From an uncultured Prevotellaceae bacterium (GTDB lineage Bacteria; Bacteroidota; Bacteroidia; Bacteroidales; Muribaculaceae): a stretch of 64,000 nucleotides of DNA. The notes under the pieces are model-generated. The model saw only the letters and a list, made by a program, of their open reading frames with translations. It did not search any database and was not told the origin of the DNA. Shown in pieces: positions 40,099-49,415 of the stretch; position 1 is the first letter of the stretch, and the number at the start of each line of letters is the position of its first letter. The stretch is from contig CALGGO010000112.1 in the NCBI GenBank assembly GCA_937916085.1, positions 1 through 64,000 of the forward strand, written 5' to 3'. The position numbers and the translations under genes are program-made.

Positions 40099-43000
40099 CA
40101 AAAAACTATTTTTTTCATTACTTCTGCTGGTGATGGCGGCATTTACTCCCGCCGTGGCTCAGCAAGAACTGACGGTGTGCGATGGCACGGAGTATAATGC
40201 AAATCTGCCAATCTATGGCCTCTATGCCGACGCGTACACAAAGTCGGAGTTTATTATTCCTGCTACCGACCTAGCAGAGATGAACGGTGGCACAATCACC
40301 AATCTCACATGGTACCTTCAAAAGAAAGCTTCATCTAGCTATGGTGTCGCCAACTTCCAAATTTACTTGAAGGAGCTGGATGCTGAGACGACTACCATTG
40401 ATGCTTACATGGGAACCGACGGTGCCACTAAGGTTTATGAAGGATCACTTGACGGAACTCAAGAGACCATGAGCGTAGAGCTTACTACCACCTACAAATA
40501 TAACGGTGGCAACTTACTCGTGATTGTCTATAACACCGTGAAAGGCTCCTATTCATCGACCTATTTCTATGGTATTACTGCAACAGGTGCCAGTGTAACG
40601 GGCTATAGCTCAAGTTCGCTCGATGAAGTGACTTGCGTGCAGCGCAACTTCTTGCCTAAGACCACTTTCACCTACATTCCTGAAGGTGGCCAGATTTACT
40701 ACAAGCCTCAGAATCTGCAAGTAACCAACATTGGTACTAACAATGCAACCCTCACTTGGGAAGCTGGCGGCGATGAGACAGCTTGGAACGTAGAGTATAA
40801 GAAAGCTGCCGACGAGGAGTGGACATCGGCTGGAACAGTAAATGCGACCACCATCACTCTTGATGCTCTGGATAACAACGTGGCTTATGAGGCTCGCGTG
40901 CGTAGCGATTATGGCGATGGTCAGAGCGGATGGGTAAATACTTCGTTCACCACTCTCAAGTGCGACGACATGGGCTATATCACCTACAGCTTGGCCGACA
41001 GCTACGGTGACGGCTGGAACGGCAACCAGATTCAGGTGATTGATAATGCAACTGGCGAGGTGATTGAGACACTCACCATCACTGCTGGAGCTTCAGCCGA
41101 GGGCCGCATCGGCATCTGCTTGGGTGACACTTACACCTTCAACTGGGTAGCTGGTAGCTATGGCACAGAGTGCTCGTTCACCATTACCGACCCATTTGGC
41201 GAGGTGATCATTGAGCATGCCGCAGGTGCTGCACCCACAGCCGGTGAGCTTGCTACTTACACCTATGCCGAGGTTACTTGCCTGCGTCCCACCGCATTGG
41301 CAGCCAGCAACGTTGTTTACAACGGCGCTACTCTCACTTGGACTCCAGGCGACGAGGAGCAGGATGCTTGGGAGGTAGTTTATGGCGCTAACGGTTTCAA
41401 CCCCGATGAGGCAACTCCAGTAGCTGTTAATGGCGAGGCAACTTACACCATCACAGGTCTTACTGAGAACACTGCTTATCAAGCTTACGTTCGCGGTAAC
41501 TGTGGCGCTAACGACAAGAGCAACTGGAGCGATCCCGTGGCCTTCACCACTCCATTGCAGTTTACTGTTCCTACCGAGCTCGCTGTTGACGACATCACCG
41601 CCAATAGTGCCAAGGCTACTTGGGCTGGCGATGCCCAGAGCTACAACCTGCGCTACCGCAAGGCTGGCGGCAAGGAGATTGTCCTCTCGCAAGACTTCGA
41701 GACTTCGGTTGACGGTTGGTCAATCATCGACGCTGACGGCGACGGCAACAACTGGGGCATGGGAGATCCAAGCCAACTAATTGCTGCCCACAGTGGTTCT
41801 ACCGCTGCCTTCTCGGCAAGCTATGGAAGTACTGGTGACCTCACTCCCGACAACTGGCTGATAAGTCCTCAAATTCCTCTCAAGGGCACTCTCAAGTTCT
41901 GGGTTGCCGGTTCTGGCTCATGGCCCGAGACTTACACCGTGATGGTTTCGACTACCGACACTAATGTTGACAGCTTCACGGCCCTCACTGCCGACATGAC
42001 CACTCCAAGTGGCAGCGGCTTCAACTGGGGCGAGGTGACACTTGACCTGAGTGCCTACGCAGGACAGCAAGGCTATATCGCCTTCCGTCACTACAACTGC
42101 ACCGGTATGTACTACATGATTCTTGATGACATCACCATCGAGGGCGACGACATCGCAGCCGGCGAGTGGATAACTATCGAGAACGCTACCAGTCCTCAAG
42201 ATATCGAGGGTCTGGATCCATTGACCGAGTATGAGGTACAAGTACAGGGCGTTTATGCCGACGGTGCTTCGCAGTGGACCGAGAGCGTGCTCTTCACTAC
42301 ACTGAGCGCTCTTGACACCCCAACCGACCTCGCTGTTGCTAACATCACCGAGAACAGCGCCGAGGCAAGCTGGGAAGGCGTTCAAGAGAGCTACAACCTG
42401 CGCTACCGCAAGGCAGCTACCGCCGACGTGCTCTTCTTCGAGAGCTTCGAGGACGGTCTTGACGCTTGGACACTCATTGACACCGACGGCGACGGTAACA
42501 ACTGGATGCAATTTGACCCAACAACATTCACCTCGGGCGGCTTCCCCGCTTACGACGGTACCTATGTAGTAATGTCACGCAGCTGGATGAGCAACGCTCT
42601 CACTCCCGACCAGTGGATGATCAGTCCTAAGATTGATGACCTGGGCGGTATGCTACGTTACTATGTAATGGATGATGGTGCAAACTATCCCGAGACTTAC
42701 CGCATCTATGTATCGACTACCGATACCGAGATCGATAGCTTCACTCCAGTAACCGACGATATGCTCACACCAAACTCAGTTAATTGGACTGAGGTTGCTG
42801 TTGACCTGAGCGCTTACGAGGGTCAGAGCGGCTACATCGCCTTCCGTCACTATAACTGCACCGACAAGGACTTCATGCTCATCGACGCCATTGGCATCTA
42901 CAAGAACGAGGTTCCTGCCGGCGAGTGGATTGTTGTTGAGAACGTTACCAGTCCTTACACTATCGAGGGTCTTGAGGCCGCTACCGACTATGAGGTAGAG

Positions 43001-43468
43001 GTACAGGGCATCTACGGCGAGGAGACCACCGAGTGGACCGCTCCTGTGAAGTTCACAACTCTCGAGGCTACAACTCCCGAGCCAGTTATTACTCTTGATG
43101 TTGAGTTCGGCACTTACACTGAGGCTCAGACTGTTCATGTAACAGTAGAGAACATGCCTGAGAACGGCGTTATCAAGTATCAGTTCGTTCCAGCTCCCAC
43201 AAGAGAAGAGTGGACCGACTATGACGAGGCAGGTATTGCCATCGACAAGTCAGGAAATCTCACCGTAGCAGTATTTGACGCCGAGGGCGAGGAAGTAGCA
43301 AGATTGGCTGGCGATTACATCATCGACAATCAAACCGGCATTAACGGTATCTATGTTGACGGCTATGACAACAACGCTTGGTACAACCTCAACGGCCAGA
43401 AGCTCAATGGCAAGCCTACAGCTCCTGGTATCTACATCAACGGCAACAAGAAAGTCGTGATTAAGTAA
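40094..43468 (+). CDS. Large secreted multidomain adhesin-like protein, paralog of the upstream gene
   Basis: A 1124-residue protein with signal peptide 1-22 (PAVAQ). Domain order parallels the upstream gene: N-terminal beta domain (about 23-200), Fn3-like (about 205-290), SYGDGWNGN domain (about 295-390), Fn3 repeats, two anchor-J domains (about 535-690: LTPDNWLISPQIPLKGTLKF; about 780-935: LTPDQWMISPKIDDLGG). It lacks the GTFNDWN module and instead has a chitobiase-C-terminal-like segment (about 985-1075, FGTYTEAQTVHVTV) before the same tail (YNLNGQKLNG ... GIYINGNKKVVIK). Confidence 0.85.
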   Translation: MNKKLFFSLLLLVMAAFTPAVAQQELTVCDGTEYNANLPIYGLYADAYTKSEFIIPATDLAEMNGGTITNLTWYLQKKASSSYGVANFQIYLKELDAETTTIDAYMGTDGATKVYEGSLDGTQETMSVELTTTYKYNGGNLLVIVYNTVKGSYSSTYFYGITATGASVTGYSSSSLDEVTCVQRNFLPKTTFTYIPEGGQIYYKPQNLQVTNIGTNNATLTWEAGGDETAWNVEYKKAADEEWTSAGTVNATTITLDALDNNVAYEARVRSDYGDGQSGWVNTSFTTLKCDDMGYITYSLADSYGDGWNGNQIQVIDNATGEVIETLTITAGASAEGRIGICLGDTYTFNWVAGSYGTECSFTITDPFGEVIIEHAAGAAPTAGELATYTYAEVTCLRPTALAASNVVYNGATLTWTPGDEEQDAWEVVYGANGFNPDEATPVAVNGEATYTITGLTENTAYQAYVRGNCGANDKSNWSDPVAFTTPLQFTVPTELAVDDITANSAKATWAGDAQSYNLRYRKAGGKEIVLSQDFETSVDGWSIIDADGDGNNWGMGDPSQLIAAHSGSTAAFSASYGSTGDLTPDNWLISPQIPLKGTLKFWVAGSGSWPETYTVMVSTTDTNVDSFTALTADMTTPSGSGFNWGEVTLDLSAYAGQQGYIAFRHYNCTGMYYMILDDITIEGDDIAAGEWITIENATSPQDIEGLDPLTEYEVQVQGVYADGASQWTESVLFTTLSALDTPTDLAVANITENSAEASWEGVQESYNLRYRKAATADVLFFESFEDGLDAWTLIDTDGDGNNWMQFDPTTFTSGGFPAYDGTYVVMSRSWMSNALTPDQWMISPKIDDLGGMLRYYVMDDGANYPETYRIYVSTTDTEIDSFTPVTDDMLTPNSVNWTEVAVDLSAYEGQSGYIAFRHYNCTDKDFMLIDAIGIYKNEVPAGEWIVVENVTSPYTIEGLEAATDYEVEVQGIYGEETTEWTAPVKFTTLEATTPEPVITLDVEFGTYTEAQTVHVTVENMPENGVIKYQFVPAPTREEWTDYDEAGIAIDKSGNLTVAVFDAEGEEVARLAGDYIIDNQTGINGIYVDGYDNNAWYNLNGQKLNGKPTAPGIYINGNKKVVIK

Positions 43469-43531
43469 TAAGTGTGAAGTTTTAAGTGTAAAGTCACTTA
43501 GATAAACACTTTGATTTTTTGATCACTTTTT

Positions 43532-43562
43532 AAAAAGCACCCGCCCCGGCGGGTGCTTTTTT
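43532..43562 (+). terminator. Terminator of the second large adhesin gene
   Basis: AAAAAGCACCCGCC pairs with GGCGGGTGCTTTTT around CC and is followed by more T residues. Near-identical to 39751-39780. Confidence 0.95.
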
Positions 43563-43680
43563 TCTAGACTTTCTAGATATTCTAGGCTTTCTAGATTTTC
43601 TAGTTTTTCTAGACATTCTAGATATTCTAGATATTCTAGACAATCTCTCCACTCTCCACTCTCCACTCTCCACTCCCTCC
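43562..43680. repeat. CTAGA array followed by a CTCCACT array
   Basis: A 9-bp CTAGATATT-type array (43562-43640) begins at the terminator T run. A 7-bp array of CTCCACT (about 43646-43675) follows, near the PorW-like gene start at 43751. Confidence 0.9.
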
Positions 43681-43750
43681 TCTCCCCCTCTCCACTGAAA
43701 ATGCAATAAAACCGCCCTTCCTTCGTTTTAATAGAAGATATAGCTGGGTA

Positions 43751-46700
43751 ATGAAGAAATTGTATCGATACATACCCGTCATCCTTATTGTTGCGACAGT
43801 GGTCATCTCGGCGTGCAGCACCAAGAAGAACACTGCCGGCAGCCGCTTTTGGCATGCTATGAACACTCGCTACAACGTGTATTACAATGGCGAGAAGCAC
43901 TATGACGAGCAAATCAAGAAACTCGAGAACGAGTATCAGGATGACTACTCCACCCAGCTGTTCATCCACCCCGCCGAGGCCTATAACAACCCCAAGGCTA
44001 CACAGCCCACCACCAACTTTGACCGCACCATCGAGAAGATGCAGAAGGCTATCTCGCTGCACTCCATCAAGAAGAAACCGCAGCGCAAGGCTGGCAAGGG
44101 CAACGACCCAAAGTACAAGGAATGGCTCAAGCGCGAGGAGTATAACCCCTTTATCCACAACGCGTGGTACTTGATGGCTAAGGCGCAGTATATGAAAGGC
44201 GACTTCCTGAGCTCGGCGGCGACGTTCCACTACATCGCGCGCCACTTCCAGTGGAAACCCGACCTCGTGCTCGAGGCACAGATTTGGGAGGCCCTGAACT
44301 ACTGCGCTATGGACTGGACTACCGAGGCCGACAACGTGCTCGTCCATATCCACCCCGAGCGCATCGAGAACACACGCCTTAACCAGCTCGCCAACCTCGC
44401 CTATGCCGACTTCTACATCAAGAGCCACATGAACGCCGAGGCGGTGCCCTATATGGCAAAGGCGGTGAAAGGTGCCAGCGGAGGGCAGAAGGTGAGACTC
44501 TACTTCCTCCTTGGTCAGCTCTACGACGAGACGGGTCAAAAGGAAAAAGCCTATCAGGCTTACAAGAAGGCTGGCAGCAGCAGCTCCTCGACTTATCGCA
44601 CCAAGTTCAATGCGCGCATCAAGCAGAGCGCCGTGTTCCAGGGCAGCAACATCGAGGGCGAGGTAAAAGCTCTCAAGCGCATGACGCGCTACGACCGCAA
44701 CAAGGAATATCTCGACCAGATATATTATGCCATCGGTAACCTCTACCTAAGCCGTGGCGACACCACGCATGCCGTGGAAAACTATGAGCTTGCCGCCAAG
44801 AAGAGCACCCGCAACGGCATCGATAAGGCGATTAGCCAGCTCACGCTCGGTGGTATCTACTTCGCCCAGCACAAGTATGACAAGGCGCAGCCCTGCTATA
44901 GCGAGGCGATACCGCAGCTTAGCGAGAACTATCCCAACTACAAGGAGCTCAAGCAGCGCAGCGACGTGCTCGACGAGCTTGCCGTGTATTCGGGCAACGT
45001 GACCTTGCAGGACTCGCTGCTGATGCTGTCGAAGCTACCTCTTGAGGAACAGAAGAAGATTATTGCCAAAATCATAGAAGATCTCAAGAAGAAAGAGAAG
45101 GAAGAGAAAGAGAATGCCGACCGCGAGGCCTATCTCGCCCAGCAGCAAGGAAATACTGGCCTTAAGGGCAACACCCAGCAGCCAGCGTCCTACAATATCA
45201 ACAGCGACAACTCGTGGTACTTCTACAACACCATGACCAAGAACGCCGGCAAGACGGCATTCCAGCAACAGTGGGGAAACCGCAAGCTAGAAGACAACTG
45301 GCGACGAAGAAACAAGAACACCTTCTCGCTCGACGAGAATACCGAGGAAGACGAACAGAACCTTGCCATGAACGACTCCACTCAGGTGCAGGGCAACGAC
45401 TCCACACAGGTTGACAAGGAAGCCCTCAAGCGAGCCGAAGACCCGCACTACGAGGAGTATTATCTGAAGCAGATTCCTAAGACCGAGGAGGAGATTCAGA
45501 ACTCTAACGACGTTATACAGGAGGGACTCTACAACATGGGCGTCATCCTCAAGGACAAGCTCGCCGACCTGCCAGCGGCAATCTATGAGTTTGAGCAGTT
45601 GCTGGAGCGTTATCCCGATAACACCTATCGCCTCGACACATATTATAATATGTATCTGCTCTACTACCGGAACGGGCAGTATAGTGACGCCGAGCATTAC
45701 AGGCAGATGATATTGAACGAGTTTGCCGACTCTAAGTACGGCAAGGCGATGGAAGACCCCAACTACCTTGAGAACCTCAAGCGCATGAACCTGGTTCAGG
45801 AAGAGCTCTTCGACCAGGCCTATACCGCCTATCTCAACAACGACAACCTCACCGTGCATCAGGCCTACATGGAGATGATGAAGACCTATCCGCTCTCGAA
45901 AATCATGCCTAAGTTCATGTTTATCGACGCGCTCGCCTATGTCACCGAGAATAATCCCGAGAAGTTCAAGAGCACCATCAAAGAGATGCTGGAGCGCTAT
46001 CCCGAGACCGACATCACGCCCACCGCTTCGGCATTTGTCAAGCAGCTCAATCAGGGCCGCAAGATTAATGGCGGCTCGAGCAATACCCGCGGCATGCTGT
46101 GGTCGATGCGACTGACGAACGACACCACCGCCACCGGCGAGGGCAAGGAGTTCACGCCGTTCACCGAGGGCAAGAACAAGCCTCAGCTCTTTGTGCTGGT
46201 GTTCTCCACCGACTCGGTGACCCCCAACCAACTGCTCTATGAGGTGGCAAAGCACAACTTCAACTCGTTCTTGATGCGCGACTTCGATCTGGAGCAGATG
46301 ACGTTTGGCAACCTCGGACTGATAGTGGTGAAAGGTTTCCCCAACTATCGCGAGGTGGAACTCTATCGTGACAAGTGGGAGAAAGATGAGGAGAAGGTGG
46401 TGCCCGCTCAGGCGCACTATGTGATTATCAGCGACGAGAACTTCAACTTGCTGCTCCGCGAGGGTCGCACCTTTGAGGAATACTTCCGCTATCTCGACGA
46501 GCTCAACGAGGAGAAAGTGGAGGAGCAGATTCCCGAAGATGCCGTCGATGACGAGGAGAAGGATGCTGGCGACGAAAACGACACCGGCACCGATGATGGC
46601 GACAGTGACGAGAAGAAGCCCACCAAGTCGGTGAAGAAGGGTCAAGGCAAGGCTACCGACAAGAAAGATGACGAAAAGGCCGACGAGAAGAAGGATGAGA

Positions 46701-47416
46701 AACCTAAGGTAGATACTCCTGAGCAGCAAGGCAACCCAGCTCTGCTCGAGGAAGCTCGCCGTCGTGCCGAGCAGCGTCAGCTCGAGGAGCAACGCAAGGA
46801 GGAGGAGAAACGCAAAGCCGAGGAGGCTAAGAGGCGCGAGGAAGAACTAAGGCGTCAGGAGGAGCGTCAGCGCGAGGAAGAGCGTCTGCGTGCCGAAGAC
46901 GAGGCTAAGAAGCAACAAGAGGAGGCCGAGAAGCATGATAAGACCGACGCCGACAGCAAGCGCAACGAGAAAGAGGCCAAGAAAGCCGAGAAGGAGCGCC
47001 AGAAACAGCTTGAGCGCGAGGAAAAGGCGCGTCAAGACTCTATCAAGAAGGCCGAGAAAGAGCGTGAGAAAGAACTCCGTGCTGCCGAGAAGGCTAGGGA
47101 GGACTCTATAAAGGCCGCCGAGAGAGAACGCGAAGAGATGCAGAAGCAGAAAGAACGCGAGAAGGAAGAAGCCGCCAAGCGCGCCGAGCAGGAGCGCAAG
47201 GATAAGCAGAAGGCTAAAGAAGAGGCTCGCAAGCAGAAGGAGAAAGAGCGCAAAGAGCGTCAAAAAGAGCGTGAGCGAAAGAAGAAAGAAGAGCAAAAAC
47301 GCAAGAAAGAGGAGCAAAAGCGCAAGAAAGAAGAGGCCAAACAGCGCCAGAAAGAGCGTGAAGAGGCACGCAAGCAGCGCGAACGCGAGCGCAAAGAAGC
47401 CGCGAAGAATAAGTAG
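43751..47416 (+). CDS. porW: PorW/SprE-like TPR lipoprotein of type IX secretion
   Basis: PorW (SprE in flavobacteria) is a T9SS lipoprotein thought to link the inner-membrane motor to the outer-membrane translocon. The 1221-residue protein has Cys22 (VISAC) followed by STKKNTAGSRFWHAMNTRYN, the family's N-terminal signature. TPR-like helices follow (about 115-430 and 590-760, e.g. YFLLGQLYDETGQKEKAYQA). Residues about 925-990 are acidic, and about 1000-1221 form a continuous charged helix (KERE/KKEE repeats), much longer than in characterised homologs. The call is by sequence pattern and supported by T9SS-type cargo next door. Confidence 0.78.
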   Translation: MKKLYRYIPVILIVATVVISACSTKKNTAGSRFWHAMNTRYNVYYNGEKHYDEQIKKLENEYQDDYSTQLFIHPAEAYNNPKATQPTTNFDRTIEKMQKAISLHSIKKKPQRKAGKGNDPKYKEWLKREEYNPFIHNAWYLMAKAQYMKGDFLSSAATFHYIARHFQWKPDLVLEAQIWEALNYCAMDWTTEADNVLVHIHPERIENTRLNQLANLAYADFYIKSHMNAEAVPYMAKAVKGASGGQKVRLYFLLGQLYDETGQKEKAYQAYKKAGSSSSSTYRTKFNARIKQSAVFQGSNIEGEVKALKRMTRYDRNKEYLDQIYYAIGNLYLSRGDTTHAVENYELAAKKSTRNGIDKAISQLTLGGIYFAQHKYDKAQPCYSEAIPQLSENYPNYKELKQRSDVLDELAVYSGNVTLQDSLLMLSKLPLEEQKKIIAKIIEDLKKKEKEEKENADREAYLAQQQGNTGLKGNTQQPASYNINSDNSWYFYNTMTKNAGKTAFQQQWGNRKLEDNWRRRNKNTFSLDENTEEDEQNLAMNDSTQVQGNDSTQVDKEALKRAEDPHYEEYYLKQIPKTEEEIQNSNDVIQEGLYNMGVILKDKLADLPAAIYEFEQLLERYPDNTYRLDTYYNMYLLYYRNGQYSDAEHYRQMILNEFADSKYGKAMEDPNYLENLKRMNLVQEELFDQAYTAYLNNDNLTVHQAYMEMMKTYPLSKIMPKFMFIDALAYVTENNPEKFKSTIKEMLERYPETDITPTASAFVKQLNQGRKINGGSSNTRGMLWSMRLTNDTTATGEGKEFTPFTEGKNKPQLFVLVFSTDSVTPNQLLYEVAKHNFNSFLMRDFDLEQMTFGNLGLIVVKGFPNYREVELYRDKWEKDEEKVVPAQAHYVIISDENFNLLLREGRTFEEYFRYLDELNEEKVEEQIPEDAVDDEEKDAGDENDTGTDDGDSDEKKPTKSVKKGQGKATDKKDDEKADEKKDEKPKVDTPEQQGNPALLEEARRRAEQRQLEEQRKEEEKRKAEEAKRREEELRRQEERQREEERLRAEDEAKKQQEEAEKHDKTDADSKRNEKEAKKAEKERQKQLEREEKARQDSIKKAEKEREKELRAAEKAREDSIKAAEREREEMQKQKEREKEEAAKRAEQERKDKQKAKEEARKQKEKERKERQKERERKKKEEQKRKKEEQKRKKEEAKQRQKEREEARKQRERERKEAAKNK

Positions 47417-47428
47417 AGTTTATGCTTC

Positions 47429-47535
47429 GCATAAAAGGTTAGTGTTTAGAGTTTAGAGTTTAGTGTTTAGAGTTTATTCTAGAATCTCTAGATATCTAGA
47501 GTTTTTAGTTCTTCTAGAACTTCCATAACCTATAA
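47429..47535. repeat. GTTTAGA and CTAGA mixed array
   Basis: 7-bp units of AGTTTAG (47429-47475) pass into CTAGA-type units (about 47476-47520) after the porW stop. No clear terminator was seen for porW. Confidence 0.8.
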
Positions 47536-47637
47536 CCTCCTTCTCCCACTTGCGATTATTCACATTTTTTAACTGCTATAGGCCCTTCTTGGCATGATTT
47601 TTTCTGCTTTATCGCTTGCAGAAATAAAATATAGTTG

Positions 47638-47645
47638 TACTTTTG
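47638..47645 (+). promoter_or_regulatory. Promoter -7 box of the DUF2795 gene
   Basis: TACTTTTG at 47638-47645, 44 bases before ATG 47689. Confidence 0.6.
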
Positions 47646-47688
47646 CGCAATTTTTTAAAACGAACTATTAACACAAAAAAATATTATT

Positions 47689-47913
47689 ATGTATTGGACA
47701 CTTGAATTAGCCACAAAGCTGGAGGATGCTCCCTGGCCAGCTACTAAGGATGAGCTTATTGATTACGCCATGAGAAGTGGAGCTCCTATGGAGGTTATCG
47801 AGAACCTCCAGGAGATAGAAGACGAGGGCGATACCTACGAGTCAATCGAAGACATCTGGCCCGACTATCCCACTAACGACGACGACTTCTTCTTCAACGA
47901 GGAGGAGTATTAA
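47689..47913 (+). CDS. DUF2795 domain protein
   Basis: A 74-residue acidic cytoplasmic protein. LEDAPWPATKDELIDYAMRS and ENLQEIEDEGDTYESIEDIW are the DUF2795 pattern, a small helical domain of unknown function that is conserved and well expressed in Bacteroidota. The tail is DDD/EEE-rich (DDDFFFNEEEY). It has its own promoter-like box and terminator, so it is a single-gene unit. Confidence 0.88.
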   Translation: MYWTLELATKLEDAPWPATKDELIDYAMRSGAPMEVIENLQEIEDEGDTYESIEDIWPDYPTNDDDFFFNEEEY

Positions 47914-47939
47914 GACAAAAGATAAGAAATAACATTATT

Positions 47940-47983
47940 AGAGGATATTGGAACATTTTTATTTCCAATGTCCTCTTTTTTTG
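47940..47983 (+). terminator. Terminator of the DUF2795 gene
   Basis: GAGGATATTGGAA pairs with TTCCAATGTCCTC with one mismatch, followed by TTTTTTT. Confidence 0.88.
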
Positions 47984-48018
47984 TAAGCACGTTTCTGTGA
48001 TAATATTCAAAATTATAG

Positions 48019-48026
48019 TATCTTTG
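48019..48026 (+). promoter_or_regulatory. Promoter -7 box of the fic gene
   Basis: TATCTTTG at 48019-48026 is about 100 bases before the start codon. Confidence 0.55.
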
Positions 48027-48126
48027 TAGATTAAAACCATATACGATTTACGACCTATTCGGGTTTAATGAAAGATATAGGCTATTCCTATTACAGCGAG
48101 CAGGAGAATTGATAAATGACAAGACT

Positions 48127-49254
48127 ATGGCCGACAATAAAGAAAATAGAATAATAAGCGATTATGAGCAATACTTGCGCCAAGGCGAGCCATCGAAGCG
48201 TGAGAAGGCTCTGACATGGGCAGCTGCCATCGGATTGCAACAGGTTGACGGTTTGCAGACTTCGGAATACCTCCACAGCGTGGCACGTCGCAATATTGAG
48301 GATGAAATCACCACGAGCGAGGCACAGCAGCTCATAGCATCTTATTACGAGCAAAAGTCGGCTCGCCATGAAACCGAAGATGCCGAAACCGAAGAAGCCG
48401 ACCGCGTTACATCCAATATCAACCATATCCTCTCAACAGCGACCCTTGACTTTACAACTCATGGTTTCAAGATGCTTCACCGCCAGATTTTCAAGGGAGT
48501 GTTCAAGCATGCTGGAGAGTTTCGCAAATATGACATCTCAAAGCGTGAATGGGTATTGCGTGGCGCTTCGGTACTATATCTTGGCAATGCAGAGTTGCAA
48601 CAAGCTCTAGACTATGATATTGAGCAAGAACGCCAGTTTAGCTACACTTCGCTCTCTACCGATGAAATTGTTGCGCACATTACACGTTTTGTGGCTGGCT
48701 TGTGGCAGATACATCCCTTCGGTGAGGGAAACACTCGCACAACAGCAGTCTTTGCTATCCAGTATCTTCGTTCGCTGGGATTTGATGTCAATAACTTGAT
48801 GTTTGCTCAACATTCGTGGTATTTCCGTAATGCGCTGGTGCGTGCCAACTACAAGAGTGCGCAAGTGGATTATGAACCCATTTTCCTCGAGCGATTCTTC
48901 CGTAATCTTCTTTTAGGTGAGCAATGGGAGTTGCGCAACAGGTATCTATTGATCAATACCGAAGATAGCCAACCGAACAAGTACCGAACAAGTACCGAAC
49001 AAGTACCGAACAAGTTGGATTCGTTGTCACCCAGCATTGATGCACTTGTCAGGGTAATTGGCAATCAGCAACTGAAGATTTCAGAGATAATGAAGGCTAT
49101 AGGATTGAAACATCGACCAACGTTTATTTACAATTATTTGACCCCGGCTATTGAAGCAGGTCTTGTGACGATGCTCTACCCCGACAGCCCACGTCATCCT
49201 CGCCAGCGATACCACTTGACTCCAAAAGGTGTGATATACCTCAACGGAAAGTAA
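48127..49254 (+). CDS. Fic family protein (AMPylase-like) with C-terminal winged helix
   Basis: A 375-residue protein. The Fic core (about 105-255) has the motif HPFGEGNTRT from residue 196, with the catalytic His and the later Arg present, so nucleotidyl transfer is expected. The N-terminal SVARRNIEDEITTSEAQQLI region (about 50-75) resembles a fused VbhA-type regulatory helix but lacks a clear S-x3-E-G motif. A C-terminal winged helix (about 300-375) ends in RYHLTPKGV. Four 11-bp repeats encode the linker (about 283-297). ATG 48127 is preferred, though 48109 is possible. The gene is more AT-rich than metK next to it. Confidence 0.85.
   Translation: MADNKENRIISDYEQYLRQGEPSKREKALTWAAAIGLQQVDGLQTSEYLHSVARRNIEDEITTSEAQQLIASYYEQKSARHETEDAETEEADRVTSNINHILSTATLDFTTHGFKMLHRQIFKGVFKHAGEFRKYDISKREWVLRGASVLYLGNAELQQALDYDIEQERQFSYTSLSTDEIVAHITRFVAGLWQIHPFGEGNTRTTAVFAIQYLRSLGFDVNNLMFAQHSWYFRNALVRANYKSAQVDYEPIFLERFFRNLLLGEQWELRNRYLLINTEDSQPNKYRTSTEQVPNKLDSLSPSIDALVRVIGNQQLKISEIMKAIGLKHRPTFIYNYLTPAIEAGLVTMLYPDSPRHPRQRYHLTPKGVIYLNGK
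48973..49015. repeat. 11-bp tandem repeat (CCGAACAAGTA), four copies, inside fic
   Basis: Four consecutive units, the last incomplete by one base. As 11 is not a multiple of three, gain or loss of a unit would shift the frame before the winged-helix domain. Confidence 0.92.
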
Positions 49255-49262
49255 GCTTAAAC

Positions 49263-49277
49263 ACAAATCGGTCATTA
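49263..49277 (-). repeat. Dispersed repeat, partial inverted copy
   Basis: On the minus strand CTAATGACCGATTTG, matching the first 15 bases of the repeats at 16614 and 32670. Confidence 0.65.
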
Positions 49278-49328
49278 GTAGTTTTTGTTTTTTGCTGGAT
49301 AAATCTTTTGTGATTCAGAAAAAAGCAT

Positions 49329-49336
49329 TATCTTTG
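49329..49336 (+). promoter_or_regulatory. metK promoter -7 box
   Basis: TATCTTTG at 49329-49336. The leader to ATG 49546 is about 205 bases. Confidence 0.65.
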
Positions 49337-49361
49337 CAGCCGCAAATAACAAAAGATATTA

Positions 49362-49415
49362 ACTCAGTGGAAAAATTTGGCTGCTTGCAACCACTAAAAA
49401 AAATGCTAAAACTGC
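49362..49415 (+). ncRNA. SAM-II-like riboswitch upstream of metK
   Basis: ACTCAGTGGAAAAATTTGGC, then TGCTTGCAACCACTAAA and, after an A-rich linker, ATGCTAAA match the SAM-II consensus. P1 forms between CAGTGG and CCACT, and the pseudoknot uses GCTTGCAA with TGCTAAA. SAM-II elements control methionine and SAM genes in proteobacteria and Bacteroidota, so metK is an apt target. Unusually, about 130 bases separate it from the start codon. These contain AGCGTTTT/AAAACGCT (49447-49467) and a hairpin TTTTCCA/TGGAAAA at the metK start. Confidence 0.8.

Noticed and set aside
43523..44539. Minus-strand ORF of 338 codons over the CTAGA array and porW start
   Set aside because: Its C-terminal LEYLES repeats are just the CTAGA array read as codons, and the rest is antisense to porW.
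46847..47317. Hydrophobic minus-strand ORF (poly-Leu/Phe) opposite the end of porW
   Set aside because: Reverse reading of Lys/Glu codons gives Leu/Phe runs; it mimics membrane segments but is antisense to the charged helix.
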